The notes: generated by a model not told the origin, from the sequence alone. Shown: positions 1 through 10,161, counted from the stretch's first letter. The stretch: DNA of 64,000 bases from Trifolium pratense (GCF_020283565.1 NC_060064.1:15272337-15336336), one strand, 5' to 3'. Made by a program: numbers and translations.

Positions 1-880
1 TCTGCAGATTACGCGAAGAGAGAAACAGACTTTGGATAAAGGCAGCCACGTGGCTGCTGCTGATTGGTCCGGTGGATTTTTATGATTTTTATCCTTTGAA
101 CTCAATTATTTCATTGAAAATTAATTTTTAAATTTTTAATTTTTATACCAAAATTCGTGATTTTTTTTTCTCTACAAATAGAGACTTGGTTCATTTCATT
201 TGGACACAGAAAAAAAAATCAAATTTTTCACTATCTTAATCTATTATTAACTTTCTAATTAGTCATTCTTTTGAAGTTTTAATCTTTTTTTTAGTGAAAT
301 GGATCCCAACAATTCTTCTAATTATCCCAACAATTCTCAAAATCCCAACAATTCTCAAAATCCTAACAATTATCAAAACTCCAACAGTTATCAAAACCCC
401 AACAATTATCAAAATCCCAACAATTATCAAAATTCAAATCATTTTAAGTTAATTTGTATCGTATTAATTATGTAACTTGTGTGTTGTATTGCATTTTAAG
501 TTAATTTGTATCGTATTAATTACGTTATTTGTATGATGTATTGCATTTTAAATTAAGAAAATAAAAAAAAAATTTAAATAAATTTTGTTAAGTGTATTAT
601 TTTAATTTAATTTTAATCGATAATTATAATGTTATTTAATCATAAAAACAAAAAATAAAATTTAAATAAGAATATGAAATAGAAAGTGGTGGGGTAGAGA
701 AAGTGGTGGGGTATGGTGTTGAATATAAAAACCATTGGAGAGGGTAAAAGTTGAATGTGTGTTGAATGATTAGGTGGAAGAAAGAGAAAATGATGTGGAG
801 TGAAAAAGTGGGTGTTGAATATTTTTTGGTGTTGAAACCATTGTGGGTAGTCTTATCTGAAATTTTAAGACTGGGATCCA
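1..880. mobile_element. Partial PIF/Harbinger-like fragment
   Basis: The left end lies outside the window. The right part (about 660-860) is GT-rich and ends in a motif (TTTTTTGGTGTTGAAACC) resembling the terminus of legume Harbinger-like elements. Inside it, a short ATG reading frame (299-475) resembles the N-terminus of Harbinger-associated SANT/Myb-like proteins, which in legumes often begin MDPN followed by Asn/Gln-rich repeats. No transposase domain is present, so this is at best a deletion derivative. Family assignment is recognition only. The missing left terminus prevents checking inverted repeats or a target duplication. Confidence 0.35.
299..475 (+). pseudogene. Truncated Asn/Gln-repeat reading frame (Harbinger ORF1-like N-terminus)
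   Basis: ATG at 299 opens a 58-codon frame ending in TAA at 473-475. Residues 2-47 are imperfect repeats of a 6-7 residue unit (P/S-N-N-Y/S-Q-N) encoded by imperfect 18-21 bp DNA repeats. The frame then runs into AT-rich sequence and stops, so no folded domain follows. A TATA-poor leader precedes it. I read it as the broken N-terminus of a transposon-associated protein rather than a working small gene. A short secreted or disordered peptide cannot be excluded. Confidence 0.35.
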
Positions 881-1469
881 ATTGGAGCTTTACATGATTT
901 AGTAACATTTTACAACAGACATTCTAAATAACATATCTTTTGAAATGCTTTTATATTTAGTAGTTAGTGGTAGCCAATACATGACTTTAACCATTTTCAT
1001 GTTATCTTATGGAGTTTCTAATTATGACAGTCATTACATTTCAAACATTGCTTTTTACATGGTCCTACCAAGGTAAATGTGGATACTGCACAACATTGTC
1101 ATTTTTGTCATAAAGATTAGACAATATTTTTCCTTTGCATTTATGCCTAACCAACCACAACACTGTTTCTAAACAAAGGCGAAAGGCCATTTTAGGGTAT
1201 ACAGACAAGTAGGGTAATAAACTGTTGCTTGCAATTTCAGTTCAGCTAAATGAATAATGAATACTCTTTATGTCTTCACTTTCAACTGAGCTATTTGTCT
1301 AGTCAACATGATAATTTTCATTTTTTATTAGGAAGAGGATGAGGATCCATAACAGTAACTTCATATATTGAGGCTCTTATAGTAGCTGGCACATTTCACT
1401 CAAATCATATTAACGTTTTTCTGGTGTATCTTTTATGTTTAGCAATTTGACTGGTGTGATTATGTTGCA
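881..1469. other. Intergenic DNA, nothing recognised
   Basis: AT-rich sequence without a reading frame that resembles a protein family, and without obvious inverted or direct repeats. Confidence 0.5.
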
Positions 1470-1618
1470 CTATGAAGCACGAATACGCGTCGGTGTCTGA
1501 CACCGACACGACACAGACACTTATAATTACATTGAATTGTGTCATTTTCTCAAATTATTATCGGTGTCGATATGTCAGTGTCTGTGCCGTGTCTGGTATC
1601 CGTGTCCATGCTTCATAG
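1470..1618. mobile_element. MITE with GTGTC/GACAC-rich inverted ends
   Basis: About 149 bp bounded by the perfect inverted pair CTATGAAGC / GCTTCATAG. Both arms are rich in CGGTGTC and GACACGG motifs that pair with one another (for example the left CGGTGTCTGACACCGACACG against the right CGTGTCTGG-type arm). The interior is AT-rich. This arrangement is a short foldback DNA element common in plant genomes. No target duplication distinguishable from the terminal repeat was seen. Confidence 0.6.
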
Positions 1619-2835
1619 TTTGGCATGCATGATGTAATTGTAACTTTGATTGACTGCCCTAATGTCTTGCATCTTCTATAGATTGAAAATATTACAGTTT
1701 CTCTAATTTTGTTTTTAGAATTTAAAGTTTGATTTCTAATATTGTCTTGATGCTATGCATGCAACGATGCACATGTTTAATCTTGTCTAGAATAGTGAAG
1801 ACCAGATGCTAAATGCTGCTATTCTCTGACAAAAAGAGGACCAGGCATCTACATTTGTTCCCTTGAAAACAATGTCCTTTTGCTTTTGAGAATGAAGTGA
1901 GAACTTAGGTAACAATAGCTCAATTCTGTGTGTATATTGATTGGAACTACATGAATAAATTAGTGAAACAACCAACAAAATCAAATATGAGAACAATTCT
2001 TCGGTTTTGGTTGCGATCTTCGATTTTGTGATCTTGCTATCCCCTTTTAATTCTACAAAATTAATTGAGTAGTATCCTTCAATTTTGGTTGTGATTTTAG
2101 GTTTTGCGATCTTATTATCCTCTTTCGACCTGAAGCAAACTCGCAATTCCGACAACCTTGCTATCAGTGCATAGTTCTTAAAATCTAATATTTTGAAATT
2201 AAAATCATAGGGTATCCTTACCTATGATGCATTCTTGAAAACCTTTTATATTTTGGCATCTTACACTTTTACTTTCTTGGGAGAGGATTAGTCCTATTTT
2301 AAAATTACCTTTCAAGAACACTTTCTGCATACACTTTTCTTTTGATGCAAGTGCTGTTAGCATAATTACAGGTCCCCTTTTTTCTTGTCACTCCTGAGTC
2401 TTTTAGTAGATCAATGAACAAAGTTAATTGGAGGAATGAAATGAGATGCAACAATCAGTTTCTGTTCAAATTAAGGGAATATAATTGATACAGCTTTTGT
2501 TGGATATCATAATTTCATGAAGCAAACTTTATGAAAGAGGCCATCACATAATACAGAAAAAAAAATACTAATTGTGAAATTGTTAATATTCTCATATCAT
2601 TGGTCATTGTTATCTGTCATATCTTCTATTGCCACATTATCATACCAAACCTCTACTAACCTGTATTGTCTGTCTCAAGGCCAAGGGTCCCTATTTTCCA
2701 CTGTTAATCTTAGCACAATATACTCTGTCTTTGAAATATCTCCATGAATCAACATATCAACATATCAACTAAAACTATCGATAACACCCTATACTCGATG
2801 AGCAATAAGCAGCATACATGACTGCACTTTTGTTG
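1619..2835. other. Intergenic DNA, no gene recognised
   Basis: The segment 1984-2120 contains two imperfect copies of a motif around TTCGGTTTTGGTTGCGATC (1999 and ~2078), suggesting an old local duplication. A long minus-strand frame over 1787-2155 has no recognisable domain and composition typical of noncoding DNA. Nothing else stands out. Confidence 0.4.
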
Positions 2836-3155
2836 AGTATATGGAAGCATAGAAATTTAAAGCTTTGGTATGATGTATTAGAGATGAGTTCTCCAGTTGT
2901 AGATCGAGCAATTAGGTTGATTGAGGATTGGAACAATGCGCGCAGAGCAGCAAGGATACTCGGGTTGACAACAACAGTGCTCCTAAAGTAATTAAGTCTT
3001 TTGACGGATCAATATAAGCTTTTATTCGATGGCAGAAATCGGCGACATTGAGATATAAGTGTAACATTAATACGTAATTTCATCTCAACGCAATCGAGTG
3101 GGCATTGAAATTTGTATTCGTGACGACGAAGGTCGGTCTGTACTTTTAATGATGT
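2836..3155 (+). pseudogene. LINE remnant (RNase H region), copy 1
   Basis: A frame starting near 2836 reads SIWKHRNLKLWYDVLE, the linker after the zinc-binding RVT domain of plant L1-type LINEs, and stops near 2990. After a gap and frame changes, 3089-3155 reads RNRVGIEICIRDDEGRSVLL, the start of the LINE RNase H (RVT_3) domain. Both blocks match the better preserved LINE piece at 9421-10161, where the parallel segments read WSIWKHRNLKLRQEV and RNRVGIAMCIRDCEGCSVL. Several stops and frameshifts make it non-functional. It lies just beyond the 3' side of the first PF09713 gene. Confidence 0.7.
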
Positions 3156-3361
3156 ACCGACATGTATTTTGAATGAAATACTATATAGTGTCCTTTTGTA
3201 ACATTTTTTGGGGACTAGAGATATTGTTGTAATTAAAAAGTATGTCATGATAATTTAATTTTTATTGAGAAGACGTTTGTAACAAATATCATAATTATCA
3301 TAATTTGATTAATAAAAATTAATGGATTTTAATTTATTTATTAAAAAATATATGTACATAT

Positions 3362-3547
3362 TGACTATCATGATAATTGAAAATTAATACAATTATGCAG
3401 ATAATTTTTCAAAAATAGAATGTGATTTATTTAAAAATTCTCACAAAAAATAAAAATAGCTTTTTAGCTTTAGATTTTATAGGATACACAGGTTTAACGT
3501 TCAATACCCATAAATATAAAAAAAGTAAAGTGACATCAAATGATTAA
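3362..3547. repeat. Left part of the segmental duplication, copy 1
   Basis: This segment aligns by eye with about 10146-10328. Both share the block TATCATGATAATTGAAAATT followed by similar AT-rich sequence and a shared AAAAAAAGTAAAGTGAC block. The homology continues at 3960-4290 against 10330-10650. It links each LINE remnant to its neighbouring PF09713 gene and so defines one duplication unit. Confidence 0.65.
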
Positions 3548-3960
3548 TTGTTTGTTACGGATTAAAAAAATAGTGATTTTGATGTAAAATAATTTAGAGA
3601 TTAGTTTTTAGAGATTTTTAAAAAAGTTGAATTTACTTTGTGTTTGTTTATTATAATAAAAATCAATTTTTTAAATAAAATAATATTTAGTTTGTTTGGA
3701 TACAACTTATAAAAGTGATTTTTTTAATTACAAATAACTTTCTTATTTTAACATTTCTTTTCGCTCTCCTCTAAAAAAAATCTATTATTTTATAAGCTAC
3801 TCTCAGTAACTTCTCATTTTTAGCTGTTTTCTGATTATTTTTAGCTTCAGATTATTTTAAAAATCTATAACAAACAAATGCAAAACAATTAAAAGTGATT
3901 ATTTTTATAAAAAATGTGATTTTTTTTTCTTCTAAAATAAGCTATAACAAACGGGCTCTA
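3548..3960. mobile_element. MITE-like insertion present only in duplication copy 1
   Basis: About 410 bp interrupts the homology between 3362-4290 and 10146-10650. The ends carry inverted TTGTTACGG and AACAAACGGGC-type motifs, resembling foldback MITEs with termini like GAGCCCGTTTG. The interior is very AT-rich with several poly-T runs. Because the equivalent site in the second copy is empty, the insertion postdates the duplication, or was lost from copy 2. Exact ends are uncertain by ten or so bases. Confidence 0.45.
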
Positions 3961-4448
3961 AATCTTGAACAATGTAAGTGATAAAATTATGGAATATGGG
4001 ACATAAATAAAATAAAATTATCCTACAAAGTAAAGTAACCTTAATTATCTGCATAGTTCCAACTGAAAATTCAAGATTGCATTAATTTAAGCAAACTTTC
4101 AAAATATCAAAGCATATGTTCATTAATTAACACTCATTAATTAACACTCTATGCCTTTATGTCCAACACTGTTCTAAGCATTTGTTCAACCTGCAGGCAA
4201 GATAAACAATCAAAATTAGTTACTATTTTTAAAATTATTCATTCATCTATGTAGTAAAAACTAAAGACCTATGTAGTAGAATCATAACAATACATATAAT
4301 ATAAGTAAAGAACATACCTAAGTTAATGATGATCAAAGAATGATCAAAGTCCATGAAAAAATCTTTAAGACCAATAAAATAGTAGTGTTAGAACCTAGAA
4401 ATATTGTTACACAGAAGCAAAATTTTAAGAGGGGAACCAAATAGTTTC

Positions 4449-7400
4449 TTACCCTATATCTTTTATTTCAGGTATGTTTTGAAGATTAAAATCATCAATA
4501 TTAAAATCTAAGATGGGTTCCTCACGATAGTTATCTTGTACATCTGTCAAAAATGGAGATGAACTATTAAAATTAGTTACATTTGTATATAAAGGGCCAG
4601 TTTGGATTTGACTTATTTTTTAGCTTATGAAAATAGATTATACAAATAAATAAACTTTTATAATAATACATTAAAGTGTATTATTTGTATAAACTATTTG
4701 GCATAAGTTCAAAAATAAGTCGATCCAAACTGGCCCATCATATAACTAAGAAATTGGTAGAAAAACATTTTAATCCAATGCACACATTGACAAAAGTTAG
4801 AGGACATACCAGAAAGAAAATAATCAAGATCAACCATATTTGAAAGGCTAAGTATTCTTGAAAGTGATCCATTAGAAGAAGAATTTGGAAGATTCGGCCC
4901 TGCTTCATTCATCGGATATGAGTTAGACTCGACACCAGTGATTGGCGTAGCTGAAGCATTGCCAACATTTGGGTTGGCCGCGTTGACATTTCCATCGGCA
5001 CCAAACATGTGAGGAGAAATTGAATATGCAGGTTCTGATACGGTCATCCCCCCGTTACTTCCTTGTTGTAAACCGAAGTTTGAGTTCGGACTATAAAGTG
5101 TAACCGGAATATCTCCATGATGATGATTCGCCGTTTGAGTACTAAAACTAGATGATGATGATTCGCCGTTTGAGTACTGCCTATAAGGCATGGTTGGAAT
5201 ATTTCCATGAACAGACATATCAACCGTACCAAATGATGATTCGCCGTTTGAGTTCTGACTATAAGGCATGGTTGGAAGATTTCCATGAGCAAACATATCA
5301 ACCATACCAAACGATGATCCGCTGTAATTAAACACATTAGATAATCTTGATTCCACACCATGTTGCATATTGTTTGGGTTCAAACCTTCTGCAGTTTGTG
5401 CAGAGACATAATAGCATGCTGGATTCTCAGATACTATAAAATAAAATGACATTCATGAGTCAGAATACATAAAATATTGGAATTGAACTTTCAATATCAA
5501 GCTTAGAATAACAAATATTGCAATTATAATTTTAATCCTTTCAACATTTTGTTAGGTTTTTCCTATTTTTTGTTTTTTTGCCTTCCACGTGAGTCAATTT
5601 TGAGTCACAAATGAGTTGTTGTGGATTGCTATTTTTGGGAAAAAAACATGCTGAGTTGGTCCACTTCTTTTCTCACTTATCCCATAATCTGATGCACATT
5701 TCCTATATAGTAACTGAATAGTTCTTAAATTCAGCCCGCAAAAGTGCAACACGTTTTAAGACTTGTGATGGGGAGGCTCTATAAATTGAAAGCATTCACT
5801 CTGTTTCGTGGTCACCAAAACCTACTTTCTCTCCAGAAAATTACACCATCGAGTTTTAGTTAGAAAATGCTTGGAATAGCGAAATAGAACAGTTGCAGCA
5901 TCAGCAAGGAGCTTGATTCTAACATAGCAATGGCTGGAGTTGTTCAATCTGCAAATTTCTCTGATTTTAAGTGTGACATCCCTGAGTTAAGCGGTGAGAA
6001 TTATAAGATCTGGAGGGCCATTAACTCAGGGAAGATGTTATAATTGCACCGCTTAACTCGGGGATGCCACACTTAAAATCAGAGAAATTTGCAGATTGAA
6101 CAACTCCGGCCATTGCTATATTAGAATCAAGCTCCTGGTGATGCAACTGTTCTGTTTCGCTATTCCAAATCTTTTCTAACTCAAACTTGATGATGTAATT
6201 TTATGAAGAGAGAAAGTAGGTTTTTGTGACCATGAAACAGAGTGAATACGTTCTCTCAATTTATAGAGTCTTGCCCATCACAAAGTCTTGAAACGTGTTG
6301 CATCAGAATATGGGATAAGTGTGAAAAGGAGTGGACCAACTCAACATGTTTTTTTTCCCAAGAATAGCAATCCACAACAACTCATTTGTGACTCAAAATT
6401 GACTCACGTAGGCAAAAAAAAAAAAAAAAAAAAGGAAAAAACTAACACATTTATGGAGGTATAAACTTACTAATGGGGGTATTTGTTCCATTAGAATAGG
6501 GCAGTGATGATGAAGCAACATGATATTGAAATCCATTAGAGGTAGGTAGTGATGCAACTTTAGTTTGTTGTTCTAAGTCCATTAATTGCTTTTGTTTCTC
6601 TAGCAATTTGTTGAATTCATCTATTTGTTGCTTCAATGCCAATCTTGTATAATAAGCTTTGAAGAATTCAGGATTTTGTTCTTCAAGCCTTTGCCAAACT
6701 AAAAAGATGAGTAATATTAAGAACAAAATGTTAACAATCTATGCTTTATTAAGAATAAAATGTCAAGAATTAAATCAAATGAGTAATATTACAAGGTAAG
6801 AAAAATCTTGATTACCTGTTTTGGTGAATTCAGGTCCTATTTTTGCTTCATTTTGTAGTGTGGTCACTATTTCTTTTGGGGTCATATACAGTTGTATGCA
6901 TCGTTCTATGAGATTATGCACCTGTAATTAAAATCAAGATAGCAAATAGCAATTAGTAGGTACCTTAACAAGCAAGGTAGTTAAAATCAAGATTTTGTTG
7001 AGAATAATTAAAAGTTAGTTAAAATTGAGTTAGTTTGGTTGTTGCAAAAGCTGTTACTTGCTTTACAAGCAAAACAGAATTAGTTAGTGTGTAGGTTAGT
7101 TAGTTGAGTTAACTGCTATGTTAATAAGTAAGTAACCATAGTTGGTTAATGCTAACTCATTGGTTTTGTGTATAAAAGCCATACTACACCATTGTAAAGA
7201 ACATATTTCAATTGATCATTAATAAAATCACCCCTTTCTCTCATTCTTTCTCACAATTTGTTCAATTACATTCATCCATTCATTGTTCATAGTTCTAACA
7301 GATTTTACGCTAAAAATTACCAAATTACATATCCCAAAGCAATGTTAACAACACACTTTCTAACACACTTTTCAACACACTCTTTCTAATTGGTTGAAAT

Positions 7401-7688
7401 TCAAAGTAATCCACAAAATCGTGTAGGTCCCGCATAAATTTAGTGAGACCCATATGAAATTCAACCAATTAGAAATAGTGTGTTGAAAATAGTGCGTTAA
7501 AAGGTGTGTTTCTAGCACAATTCATGATCCCAAATGTCCTAATCATGAGATCAATATAAATATATTACATTTTTCTCAAAATCCTAACTCCTTAATAAAC
7601 TAATTAATATACCTTAATGACATATAAATAAATTAATTACCAGCTTAACATCTTGAAGTGTAACTTGCTTCACGGATTGCTTTGCCAT
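4449..7688 (-). CDS. PF09713/TIGR01589 plant-specific protein, copy A (5 coding exons)
   Basis: Hand-spliced exons on the minus strand: 7688-7641, 6921-6816, 6698-6471, 5433-4810, 4543-4449, all with GT-AG junctions and consistent phase. They give 366 aa. Residues about 15-77 are the plant protein 1589 domain, with IERCIQLYMTPKEIVTTLQ and VWQRLEEQNPEFFKAYYTRL as landmarks. A likely coiled coil follows (71-95, Leu/Gln/Lys-rich). The rest is low-complexity Asn/Ser/Gly-rich, with a 26-residue unit repeated two to three times from residue about 167. The C-terminus has the acidic motif DVQDNYREE and an IDDF motif. Some small Arabidopsis members are reported to affect de-etiolation and photosynthetic gene expression; whether this long form does so is unknown. 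Introns hold a solo LTR, a palindrome and MITEs. The last exon could instead splice at GG/GTAAG (4451) into sequence near 4190, which would change only the last few residues. Confidence 0.82.
4594..4736. mobile_element. MITE in last intron of PF09713 gene A
   Basis: A 143-bp AT-rich palindrome with inverted ends GGGCCAGTTTGGAT and ATCCAAACTGGCCC, followed inward by GACTTATTTTT / AAAAATAAGTCGA. A related, longer copy with the same TTTGGATT...AATCCAAAC ends is at about 35850-36076. I found no clean target duplication. It lies within the intron between exons 4 and 5. Confidence 0.65.
5108..5345. repeat. Coding minisatellite in exon 4 of gene A (period about 78 bp)
   Basis: On the minus strand the units begin SSFGMVDMFAHGN, SSFGTVDMSVHGN and a diverged SSSSSFSTQTANHHHGD. 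The first two units are 26 residues each and almost identical; the third keeps the SNGESS lead and a GDIP.TLYS.NSN tail. The period is a multiple of three, so copy changes preserve the frame. The paralogue at 10775-13962 lacks the whole segment. Confidence 0.75.
5551..6448. mobile_element. ~0.9-kb palindrome: two head-to-head copia 5' ends in intron 3 of gene A
   Basis: Two arms of roughly 410-450 bp are inverted copies around a loop near 6006-6040. The left arm (plus strand) has a TATA box (CTCTATAAATTG near 5780), an untranslated leader and at 5930 an ATG opening a frame that reads FKCDIPELSGENYKIWR, the N-terminus of Ty1-copia gag polyproteins. The right arm repeats this on the minus strand with ATG near 6114, reading MAGVVQSANFSDFKCGIPEL. 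Both outer ends share GTTAGGTTTTTCC / GGAAAAAACTAAC. No pol sequence is present. It is a foldback formed from a retroelement 5' end, now intronic. The mechanism (inverted insertion or template switching) is inference. Confidence 0.75.
5930..6043 (+). pseudogene. Truncated copia gag N-terminus
   Basis: A 37-codon frame from the ATG at 5930, ending TAA. Residues 13-29 (KCDIPELSGENYKIWR region) match the opening of copia gag proteins (the LSGENYxxW motif). The frame runs into the loop of the palindrome and stops, so only the N-terminal piece survives. It cannot encode a functional gag. Confidence 0.6.
6996..7300. mobile_element. 305-bp solo LTR in intron 1 of gene A, TSD GATTT
   Basis: The sequence starts TGTTGAGAATAATT and ends TAGTTCTAACA, i.e. 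TG...CA. It is flanked by the 5-bp direct repeat GATTT at 6991-6995 and 7301-7305. Inside, a TATA-like GTATAAAAGCC near 7169 and an AATAAAA signal near 7220 fit an LTR read on the plus strand. No internal retroelement sequence adjoins it, so it is a solo LTR left by recombination. Size and features suggest a Ty1-copia source. The paralogous intron of gene B does not show it. Confidence 0.85.
7344..7515. mobile_element. Foldback MITE in intron 1 of gene A
   Basis: About 170 bp with inverted arms. The left arm carries TTCAACACACTCTTTCTAAT and the right arm its complement around AATTAGAAATAGTGTGTTGAA, both next to TTGGTTGAA / TTCAACCAA. The central 60 bp is unique. It sits a few tens of bases 3' of the solo LTR, in the same intron. 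Confidence 0.7.
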
Positions 7689-7983
7689 ATCGCTAATTTC
7701 AAAGATTGAGTTAACAATTAACTGAAGACATAAATAAAATAGGGGACAAGTTAAAATCTAGCAAAACTTGAAATCAAGATGCAAAACAGAAGAAACAAGT
7801 TAATTTGAAGAAAACACTACGATTTGAATAAAGTTTTTTTTAAAAAAAAGCTCATGCATTGAATATATGGTCAAATCAGGGCCGACTCAATATATTACTC
7901 GACTTAAAGTGAATTAACAATAAAACTTTTTTAAGGTTGATCATAAAACTATTTTAGTAAATTACTACTAATATAGTTTGCTG
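7689..7983 (-). promoter_or_regulatory. 5' flank of PF09713 gene A, shared with gene B
   Basis: Immediately upstream of the ATG of gene A, this region aligns by eye with 13963-14310 upstream of gene B (shared blocks around CTGAAGACATAAATAAAA against CTGAACACATAAATAAAA, and GTGAATTAACAATAAAACTT against GTGAAATTAATGATAAAACT). The duplication thus included leader and probably core promoter. No specific factor site can be assigned. Confidence 0.4.
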
Positions 7984-8103
7984 AAGTGCGTGTCCCCGTG
8001 AGCATAGTTCCTAGGTATATTGCATGCAATATGCAGGATCGAAGTTCGAATTCTGGCACTCCTGAGATTTTAGCCACTAAATAGTTACTTGATTAAAAAG
8101 TAA
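7984..8103 (+). mobile_element. tRNA-derived SINE copy
   Basis: Starts with GTGTCCCCGTGAGCATAG, has a decayed pol III A-box region, then a B-box-like GAAGTTCGAATTC, and ends near GATTAAAAAG. Sister copies in this window are at 12712-12830 (minus), 24405-24510 (minus), 34832-34938 (minus) and 55703-55838 (plus), which keep GAGCTTAxCTxAGTTGG-type A boxes and a TATATGCAG/TATATGTAG motif. Such internal promoter boxes with short A-rich tails are the mark of tRNA-related SINEs. It is not a tRNA: the cloverleaf does not fold. Confidence 0.5.
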
Positions 8104-8885
8104 AAACTAAAAAGCTAAACCAAACCTAAGCCAAATATTATTTTTTAACCAATATTATGTTTATAATACAATATAATAATAATAATGATAGATTTACACA
8201 TATAAATCATCAAACCTAAACCAAACATATGACCTATTGTTATTGTTTCGTTCTCTTCTCACAACATGAAGAGTAAACATGTAGCAATCAATACTTTAAT
8301 TATTTATTTATTTTTTAACAGCAAAATTTTATTAACACTAGAAACAAATAAGATGATGAGACCGGAAGAAAAAGGACACAAACAAGTAAAGAAAAACAAA
8401 TTGGTTTATTTATTTTGTTCATGTTACAACAAATACAATGATGAATCAATGAATAACACAATAAAAAGAAACCAAACAATAAAACAACCATTCAAAACAC
8501 AGTATAAACAGTAATACCGCTAAAGAGAACCAAACACCACACCAGGTGGGCAGGTGCCAATAACTGAAAGTGAAACAAAAAAGGAAAGAGAGTGAACCGG
8601 TATATTTTATCTGCCTATTTTTTCCTCTCCTCTTTTCTAAATATTTAAAATTTATTTATTTATTTATACCGTAGTGAATTGGGCCTTAAACCCTTTTTGT
8701 ACAAAAAAAAAAAAAACAACAGATTTTCCTATATTTATGTATATTTATCTTATTTTTGTTATATTTTTCTATAATTTTTTTTATTGACTGTAATTTCTAT
8801 AATTTTTTTTTATCAAAATGATGATTTTCTTCTTTCTATTTTGCTTATATATTTCTCTCAACAAACTATAATTTGATTTTTGTAA
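8104..8885. other. Intergenic DNA, no gene recognised
   Basis: Low-complexity AT-rich DNA with poly-A/T runs. A plus-strand frame at 8266-8514 is Lys/Asn-rich, has no domain, and reflects base composition. Confidence 0.45.
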
Positions 8886-9260
8886 TTCAAACTGTCTTCA
8901 TGGTCGTTTAGCGATAAGATCTTGGCATAGCCAGACCCAGTCGTGCTTTCTGGCTTAACTGGGAATGTTGGCTTAGCGAGTTTATCGGTCTCTAGTTTTG
9001 TTTTTTACAGTTATAAAAGTTAGTTAGTTTGTTGTATTACAGCTGTTAGCTGTTATTTTTGTTTGTTACAGTGATCATTAGGGGTTTGTTAGCTTACTTG
9101 TCACACAAGTTACCGTTCATTGTATTGTACTTTTCACCTATAAAAGGTATTTTTGTGATTAATAAAATTATATGATTTTTCCCTTAATTGATTTTCATGT
9201 TGCTTTCACATTCATAATTCAGTTTCACTTCTTCATCATTGTTCACAGTGATCAAGGCTT
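8886..9260 (+). mobile_element. LTR-like fragment
   Basis: Plus-strand sequence with LTR style: repeated TTAGTTAGTTTGTTG, a TATAAAAG box near 9138, and AATAAAATTATATG poly(A)-like signal near 9160, followed by CT-rich sequence. It resembles in layout the solo LTR at 6996-7300. TG/CA borders and a target duplication could not be placed, so the limits are approximate and it may be truncated. Confidence 0.4.
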
Positions 9261-9290
9261 AACCCCAATATAAGCTAAGCTTTGTTAAAT

Positions 9291-9420
9291 GTTAATGTAT
9301 AAAAACATTTTATTGAAATGCACACATTGACCTACAGAAACATAAGTCCGAGAACATATATACCAAAATCCATAGGAAAAAGATCAGACACATTTGGAAA
9401 GCTAAATTTTCTAGACAAAA
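9291..9420 (-). pseudogene. Third, relic copy of PF09713 gene exon/intron sequence
   Basis: This 130-bp piece aligns by eye with 4760-4865 of gene A. Shared landmarks are AAAAACATTTTA, AATGCACACATTGAC, a GAACATA.ACC block at the splice donor, and CATTTGGAAAGCTAA against ATATTTGAAAGGCTAA. It therefore covers the end of exon 4 and start of intron 4. It stops where LINE coding sequence begins at about 9421, so a third copy was either truncated by the LINE or carried with it. Confidence 0.55.
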
Positions 9421-10161
9421 GCCCCTCCCAAAGTGAAAGTATTCATTTGGAGAATGTGTCGAGGTTTATGTGATAATGGCATTCATTGTCCTTCAAATTG
9501 TGTGGTGTGTAACGAGAATTACAAAGATAGTATTCATATTTTATTTAATTGTCCTTTGTCAGTCCAGGTATGGCGATCTTCTGGTTTATGGTCTGAAATT
9601 GACGCGACTGTGAGCAACACCGCAAGCGGTGCTATTTTTCTGTTGTTGCAGCAGTTAGATGAATGCAGAGTTGCCCGTTTTGCTGTGACGAATTGGAGCA
9701 TATGGAAACACCGGAACCTGAAACTGCGGCAGGAGGTTACAGAGAACAGTGCACAGATCACAGATTGAGCGGTGAACCTGTTAGAAGGCTAGACTGCTGC
9801 AAACACGATTCGCCGGGAGACAAACACGCGCACTATTGGGGCTGACAACAGCGTAATTCCTATGGGAAGGTACAAATGCAATATTGATGTGTTGTTCTCA
9901 TCAACACGTAATCGTGTAGGTATTGCCATGTGTATAAGAGATTGTGAAGGATGCTCTGTCCTTGCCAAAACTATGTCGATCACACCTTTGTGCAACGTCG
10001 ATAAAGGGGAAGCTTTGGGACTCTTATATGCTATTAATTGGGTGCATGACTTGCAATTAGAAGGAGTTGATTTTGCTCCCGCTTCGAAGAAAATGGTGGA
10101 TTATTTTCACAAAGGAGGAAATGTTAGTGAGTTTGGCTATGTAGATGGCTGGCTATCATGA
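9421..10161 (+). pseudogene. LINE remnant, copy 2 (zinc-binding RVT and RNase H region)
   Basis: Frame 9433-9768 reads FIWRMCRGLC, CPSNCVVCNENYKDSIHILF and CPLSVQVW, the C-terminal zinc-binding domain of plant L1-type reverse transcriptases (zf-RVT, Cys/His ligands at CPSNC..C and H..NCP). After a break, frame 9862-10161 reads MGRYKCNIDVLFSSTRNRVG and a GEALGLLYAINW motif of the RNase H (RVT_3) domain. The middle is frameshifted, the 5' 90% of the element is missing, and the end runs into the duplication unit. It is dead, and better preserved than its partner at 2836-3155. Confidence 0.8.

Noticed and set aside
1787..2155. 122-codon minus-strand frame with repeated KITKSKIATKTEE-like motifs
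   Set aside because: The repeat reflects a local DNA duplication; no start context, domain or splice partners.
8266..8514. 82-codon plus-strand frame
   Set aside because: Lys/Asn/Ile composition expected of AT-rich noncoding DNA; no homologous motif.
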